From NCBI GenBank assembly GCA_013399115.1, contig VXAA01003837.1:443731-507730 (forward strand): a stretch of 64,000 nt of DNA, written 5' to 3'. Origin of the DNA: Anseranas semipalmata. Taxonomy: Eukaryota; Chordata; Aves; Anseriformes; Anseranatidae. How positions within the stretch are numbered: position 1 is the stretch's first letter; every line of letters begins with the position of its first letter. The position numbers and the translations under genes are program-made. The notes under the pieces were generated by a model, which saw nothing but the letters and a program-made list of their open reading frames with translations, had not been told where the DNA came from and searched no databases. Below are positions 60,079 through 64,000 of the stretch, in pieces.

Positions 60079-60180
60079 CTGAGCAAGGGGAGGGCCCCAG
60101 CTCGTAAACAGCACCCAGTCCCTGCTACCTGGCCTCTGCTGAGCCTATAAGGGCTCCTGGGAGGCTCTGAGGGCGGATCT
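60079..60180 (-). other. Possible untranslated first exon of LPIN3
   Basis: The exon that carries the ATG has an upstream acceptor, so a 5' UTR exon must exist. Going upstream, TTGCTCAG|GTGAGA at 60079/60078 is a strong - strand donor in a GC-rich stretch about 2.6 kb from the ATG exon. The 5' boundary is a guess. No clear - strand TATA box is present; CTATAA at 60146-60151 reads better on the + strand. Confidence 0.25.
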
Positions 60181-62065
60181 GCAGATGGGGAGCAGCTGTG
60201 TGTCGTTGCAATCGTTGCAACCAGCTCATTTGCTCCAGCTGCCTTCCACTGGTGGGACCTTTCCCTTCATCCTTTTCCAAGCCAGCGTCCTGCAAGGCTG
60301 CTGCAACCTGACCCGCCAGGCTGGCATTTCCCAGGAATGTCCTTATTTCATTTTCCAGACCAGATCTCTGAGTGTTTAACCCTTTGGGGCATGAACCGCA
60401 TGAAGCCCCAGCTCTCTGGCAGAGTCTGAGCCCTTTGGAAAAGGTACACAGAGGCTGAGTGCACAGCTCTTGGAAAAAAGATGCTAATTTCTCCTCCTCC
60501 ATAGGGTTATGCAGGTTGCTATAGGGTCATACAGGCTAGGACCACAAAGGGTGGGTAGGGTGATAATTGCTTTGTCACGTCCTTAATTGCTCCTGGATAT
60601 AAGAACCCATGCAGGGTGGACTAGGAGGTAGGTGGGTTGCTTGTGGGGTGGAATAAGCCTTCACCAGAATCCACTGTGGAGGAGATATGGAGGGGGGAGT
60701 ACTTCTAGCTGCTCCTTAATAGCTGCAAACTCTGGGGGAGTGGATTTTGGTGAGCTGCTCCCCTGTGAGACCTGAGACTGATCACAGGCTAGTGCTCCCT
60801 GGGGCTGCATGTGCCAAGCCAGACCTGTGCTGTGCCCAGCAGCTGAGCCCAGCCTCCTGCTCGCTGCTCAGCCCCTCCTGCAAGGGCTCTTGGATGCTGT
60901 AAGTCAGGAAAGATGCAAGTGTGCTTGGGTTGCTAATTCCAAGCTCCCTATCCTGCTCTGCCCTTTGCAGAAAGAGCACAGGGGAAGCTTTTTCCAAGCT
61001 ATTTAAACATTGCTAAATAAATTCCCCCCATGGAGAAGTTAAAGGAGCTCCAAGGGATGAAAGTGTGCTTTGGCTGCAGGTAGCAGAGGGGATGGAAGTG
61101 GGCAGCAGGCCAGCAGCAGCCTGTTCAGCTCTCAGCTGCCACAAGATGTGGGGAGGCTCTGGCCATGTGCCTGCCCTGCTGTTCGCACACCCAAGAAACT
61201 CTGGTGGACCCAGTGCTGTCAGCATGCAAGCAACCCTCCATGCACAGCACCAGTGGGAGAGGCGTTGCTACCAGGGCCAGAAGTGGCAGCGATGTGCAGC
61301 AGCACAGCAGTGCCTTTTCAGAAGAGGGCAGCATTTCTTTGTCAGCCAGCTGACTGCATCCTCGGGTGAGCACGGAGAAGGAAGGCAAAGCGAGCAGGAG
61401 CACACAAGCAGCGCAGCCTTGCTCTGGCTCCAAGCCCCCATCCTCTGGACACCGGCACAAGCATGTGGAATTTGGGCACCCTGCAGAAGTAGCTTCCCCA
61501 CCCCTTACCTGCTCCAGGACTCCTGGCTCAGCTGGTTTTCCCCATTGGCGCCCGCACCCTGACTCCCAAAGCACCAGGTTTGCTCACTCCCCAGCACCCG
61601 CTGTGCTTCCAGCACGGTGGGGCAGTGGATGCAGTGGCTGGGCACCGCTGTGCTCCTGGAGCATCCCTGTGGTACCCAAGGCTCCACCTCGCCCAGCCGC
61701 TGCTGAGTCATGCTCATTGCTTTGGAGCTCCTGGCCTCCTAGTGCAGCAGATCTCCAGCTGTGTCACCACTGCACTTGGTGACATCTGCATCTCCCTCTG
61801 TGCTACTGTGCAATCCAGCCCTGGGTTTTACTTAACTCTTCTTTCCACTCCAAAAAGCTTAAAGAACTTCTAATTCCATGGTCACTTTTTACAAAGCCAT
61901 AGAGTTACTCTTGGTCCTTGCCAGCTGCCCCTGAGCCGCAGACCATGCTCTTTTCATACCCCCTCTTCATTTTTTTGGGAAGGCAAGCCCTGCAGATCCA
62001 TCACTCCCTGGGCACCCTATGTTCTCTGCATCCTCCCACCAGCAGATGTCCAGCAGGGAGAGGCT

Positions 62066-62087
62066 TGTTATCCCTTTTGGGATAACA
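62066..62087. repeat. Perfect 9-base inverted repeat with 4-base loop
   Basis: TGTTATCCC, then TTTT, then GGGATAACA. Could be a small hairpin or a palindromic binding site. Confidence 0.6.
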
Positions 62088-64000
62088 CACAGCCCACAGA
62101 TGTTTGCAAGGAGCTTTTCAAGACAAGATGGCTTTTTTCTATTAGTCAGCTGAGATGCAGCACTCTCGGCTCCTTGCATTCCAATGGAAAAGCGAAGCTC
62201 ACAGGCATGTCCATCTTGGCAGCTCTCTTCTTGCATCCCGGGTGCTCCTTGCCCATCTCGGATTGCAGCCTCCCCCTGGTGCGGGCAGGGACACGGGGAT
62301 GGCTGCACTCCGGCCCCTTGGCAGCTGCGCTCCCAGCGCCTCTCCAGAAAATCTCCAGCCATCTCCTTGGCTGTCTGGAGCAGCCACGGAGCCTCCTCAG
62401 TTTTCCCCTGCCCCAGAAAAACAGCTCCTGCCTCCAGGTGGAGGGTGGAAGGGGGGACACACCATGTCAGTGATGGGCTTCTTTTCCCCCCTCTTTGTAT
62501 TTCACCAGCTGCTGCAGAAAAGTCAGGCCACAGCCAGCTCTTAGGATGCCTCTAAGGTGGGGTTGATGTCAGTTTTGCCTCCTCCCTCAGCCATCATGTT
62601 ATTTCTCCTGGATGTTCCCAGCTGTTTGAGCTCATCCCTGAGCAGCCCAGCAGCCCTTCAGGATACTTCTCCCCTGAGTCCTCCTTGCTGCTTGGTTCTT
62701 TGTGGGCTTGGGGCGGAACATCTGGAAGAAGGATGGATGGGAAACCTACTGGCTGGGACCTGACGCAGCTCAGCTCGCCAGGGACACTGCAGAGGAGCAA
62801 GGGGTTCTCCAGGACAGGACGGGAGAGCTGAGATTTGCCTTTCGGAAGGCTGTGACCACTTACCGTGACAGCGTCACAGCCTGGAAGCCTGCGGTGACGG
62901 GGGCTGTAGCGAGGCCAGGGGGCTCCACCAGCCAGCTGTAACTTGGGGCAGGGAGTCACTTTGAGCAGCGATGCAGTGCCCCAAAGCAGGACAGGGACGT
63001 TCCTCTGCAAGGCTGGTAGGGCCAGGGAATCCTCACCAGGGCTGGAGGCTTGGATGCAAAAAGCCTTTCCCAAGCCCCGCGTCGCTGCCCCTTCCCCTAG
63101 CAGGGAGAAGCAGCCTTGTAAAAGCAGGGAGAGCGCGGGGCCGCCTGGCAGAGCAGCGCTTCCTGCCTCGCTCAGCTGGCCGCTCCGATTTCCTTCCCTG
63201 GATCAACAAAGAGCTCCGCAGGCTTGTGAAAGGGGTGATTCAGCAAAAGAGGACGTGGGGAGAGAGAGGCAGAAACACCAAGTCAGCACAGCTGGATGGG
63301 GTGAAATTCCCAACCAGGAAAAGCAAAGGGCAGCAAGGCTCAGGTGTCCCCCTCGCTCGGGGAGGTTCCGGAGCCAGGAATACAACAGCAAAAAGCGGGG
63401 TGTGTTTTTTTTTTTTCTTTTCCATTACCAGAAAGATCGGGTCAGACTGGCGTGGCATGTGATGGAGTGGGTGGAAAGCCATTTTGCCCGAAGAGGAAGA
63501 AATGCCATCCTCAATTGCCAATTGCAAGCATTGAACAAGCATGAATTATGGCCACAGGACTGGTTGAAAACCATTCGTTCTGTTCTATAAACATGCTCTG
63601 CTGATTTGGCTCCTAGTTTCTGACCTGTTAAAAGTTCACGTCTTCCATAAACACAAAGGGTTCAAGCTTACTTAAAAAGAAAACCAGAAAGCTGCAGTTC
63701 CCACAGTCGCATGCCACCAAGAACCAGGACTTTCAGGGGAACCAAGACAGCCTGTGAAACGGGGAGAGCGGGCAGCCCCCAGCTTTTCTGTACCAGCTGC
63801 CAGCGATCCAGGCAGCAGCTTTAGATAAGTTACATCATATTCGCATCAACGTAACTGCGAGCACAGTTTGACCATTAGCTTTGAATCCAGGAAAAGAGGA
63901 ATGACGTGCACGTTTAGGCAGCTGGAAAATCTTTTATCTTGCATCCAAAGCTGGTGTCTTGTTTCAAGACATAGGATGCTTCCAAGCCACGCTTTGAAAA

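Larger units (their letters stand above)
57517..64000. other. 5' flank of LPIN3 and intergenic sequence
   Basis: No further coding exon is recognised. The stretch contains a - strand open frame of 125 codons at 60125-60502 with no family I know, a + strand TATA-like GATATAAG near 60595, a 9-base perfect inverted repeat at 62066-62087, and a short CR1-like coding remnant candidate near 63185-63260. From human gene order ZHX3 would lie to the right, but none of its large coding exon is here. Confidence 0.5.

Noticed and set aside
60125..60502. 125-codon open frame on the - strand upstream of LPIN3
   Set aside because: No family recognised and no evidence of splicing into LPIN3 in frame; kept only as a note in the flank entry.
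63185..63290. Frame reading WINKELRRLVKGVIQQKRTW, slightly like the CR1 MNKELL region
   Set aside because: Only a few residues match and the rest does not follow CR1 order; a RepeatMasker search would be needed.
1..64000. CRISPR arrays, bacterial operons, tRNA or rRNA genes
   Set aside because: None seen; intron structure, poly(A) signals and CR1 sequence show a vertebrate genome.

Overview
The window looks like a stretch of a bird genome. It is GC-rich, carries a degenerate chicken-repeat-1 (CR1) LINE fragment, has short introns, and contains two vertebrate genes in tail-to-tail order: EMILIN3 on the + strand and LPIN3 on the - strand. From memory, the same neighbours lie convergently on human chromosome 20q12 between CHD6 and ZHX3, and that block corresponds to chicken chromosome 20. 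The species cannot be fixed from the sequence alone.

Layout. Positions 1 to about 37,190 hold no exon I can support. This would be the spacer between CHD6 (off the left edge) and EMILIN3. Most of it is GC-rich sequence with chance open frames. Several AT-rich islands look like conserved regulatory elements (about 7,640, 8,640, 11,285, 13,330, 18,950, 20,940 and 27,600). There is a CR1 ORF2 fragment at about 11,900-12,640, a probable second CR1-type tail near 33,805, and an odd 44-base direct repeat at 17,636 and 18,317. A CpG-island-like block at 37,190-38,340 is split by a 720-base assembly gap (37,464-38,183). That gap very probably swallows exon 1 of EMILIN3.

EMILIN3 exons 2-4 (40,304-44,997) encode most of the EMI domain and a long coiled coil, and end without a gC1q domain, as is typical of EMILIN3 but not of EMILIN1 or EMILIN2. 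The 3' UTR may end near 45,345 or near 47,270.

LPIN3 is complete in its coding part: 19 coding exons from the ATG at 57,513 down to the stop at 48,380, about 837-839 residues. It has the N-LIP domain, a basic nuclear localisation stretch, and the C-LIP phosphatidate phosphatase domain with the DxDxT catalytic and LxxIL motifs. Exon phases match at every junction. Its poly(A) signal lies near 47,940, so the two genes end about 0.7 kb apart at their closest.

From 57,517 to 64,000 lies the 5' flank of LPIN3, with a possible untranslated first exon near 60,080, followed by sequence with no recognisable gene. The two genes are neighbours but not functionally linked: one makes an extracellular matrix glycoprotein, the other a lipid-synthesis enzyme and transcriptional co-regulator.
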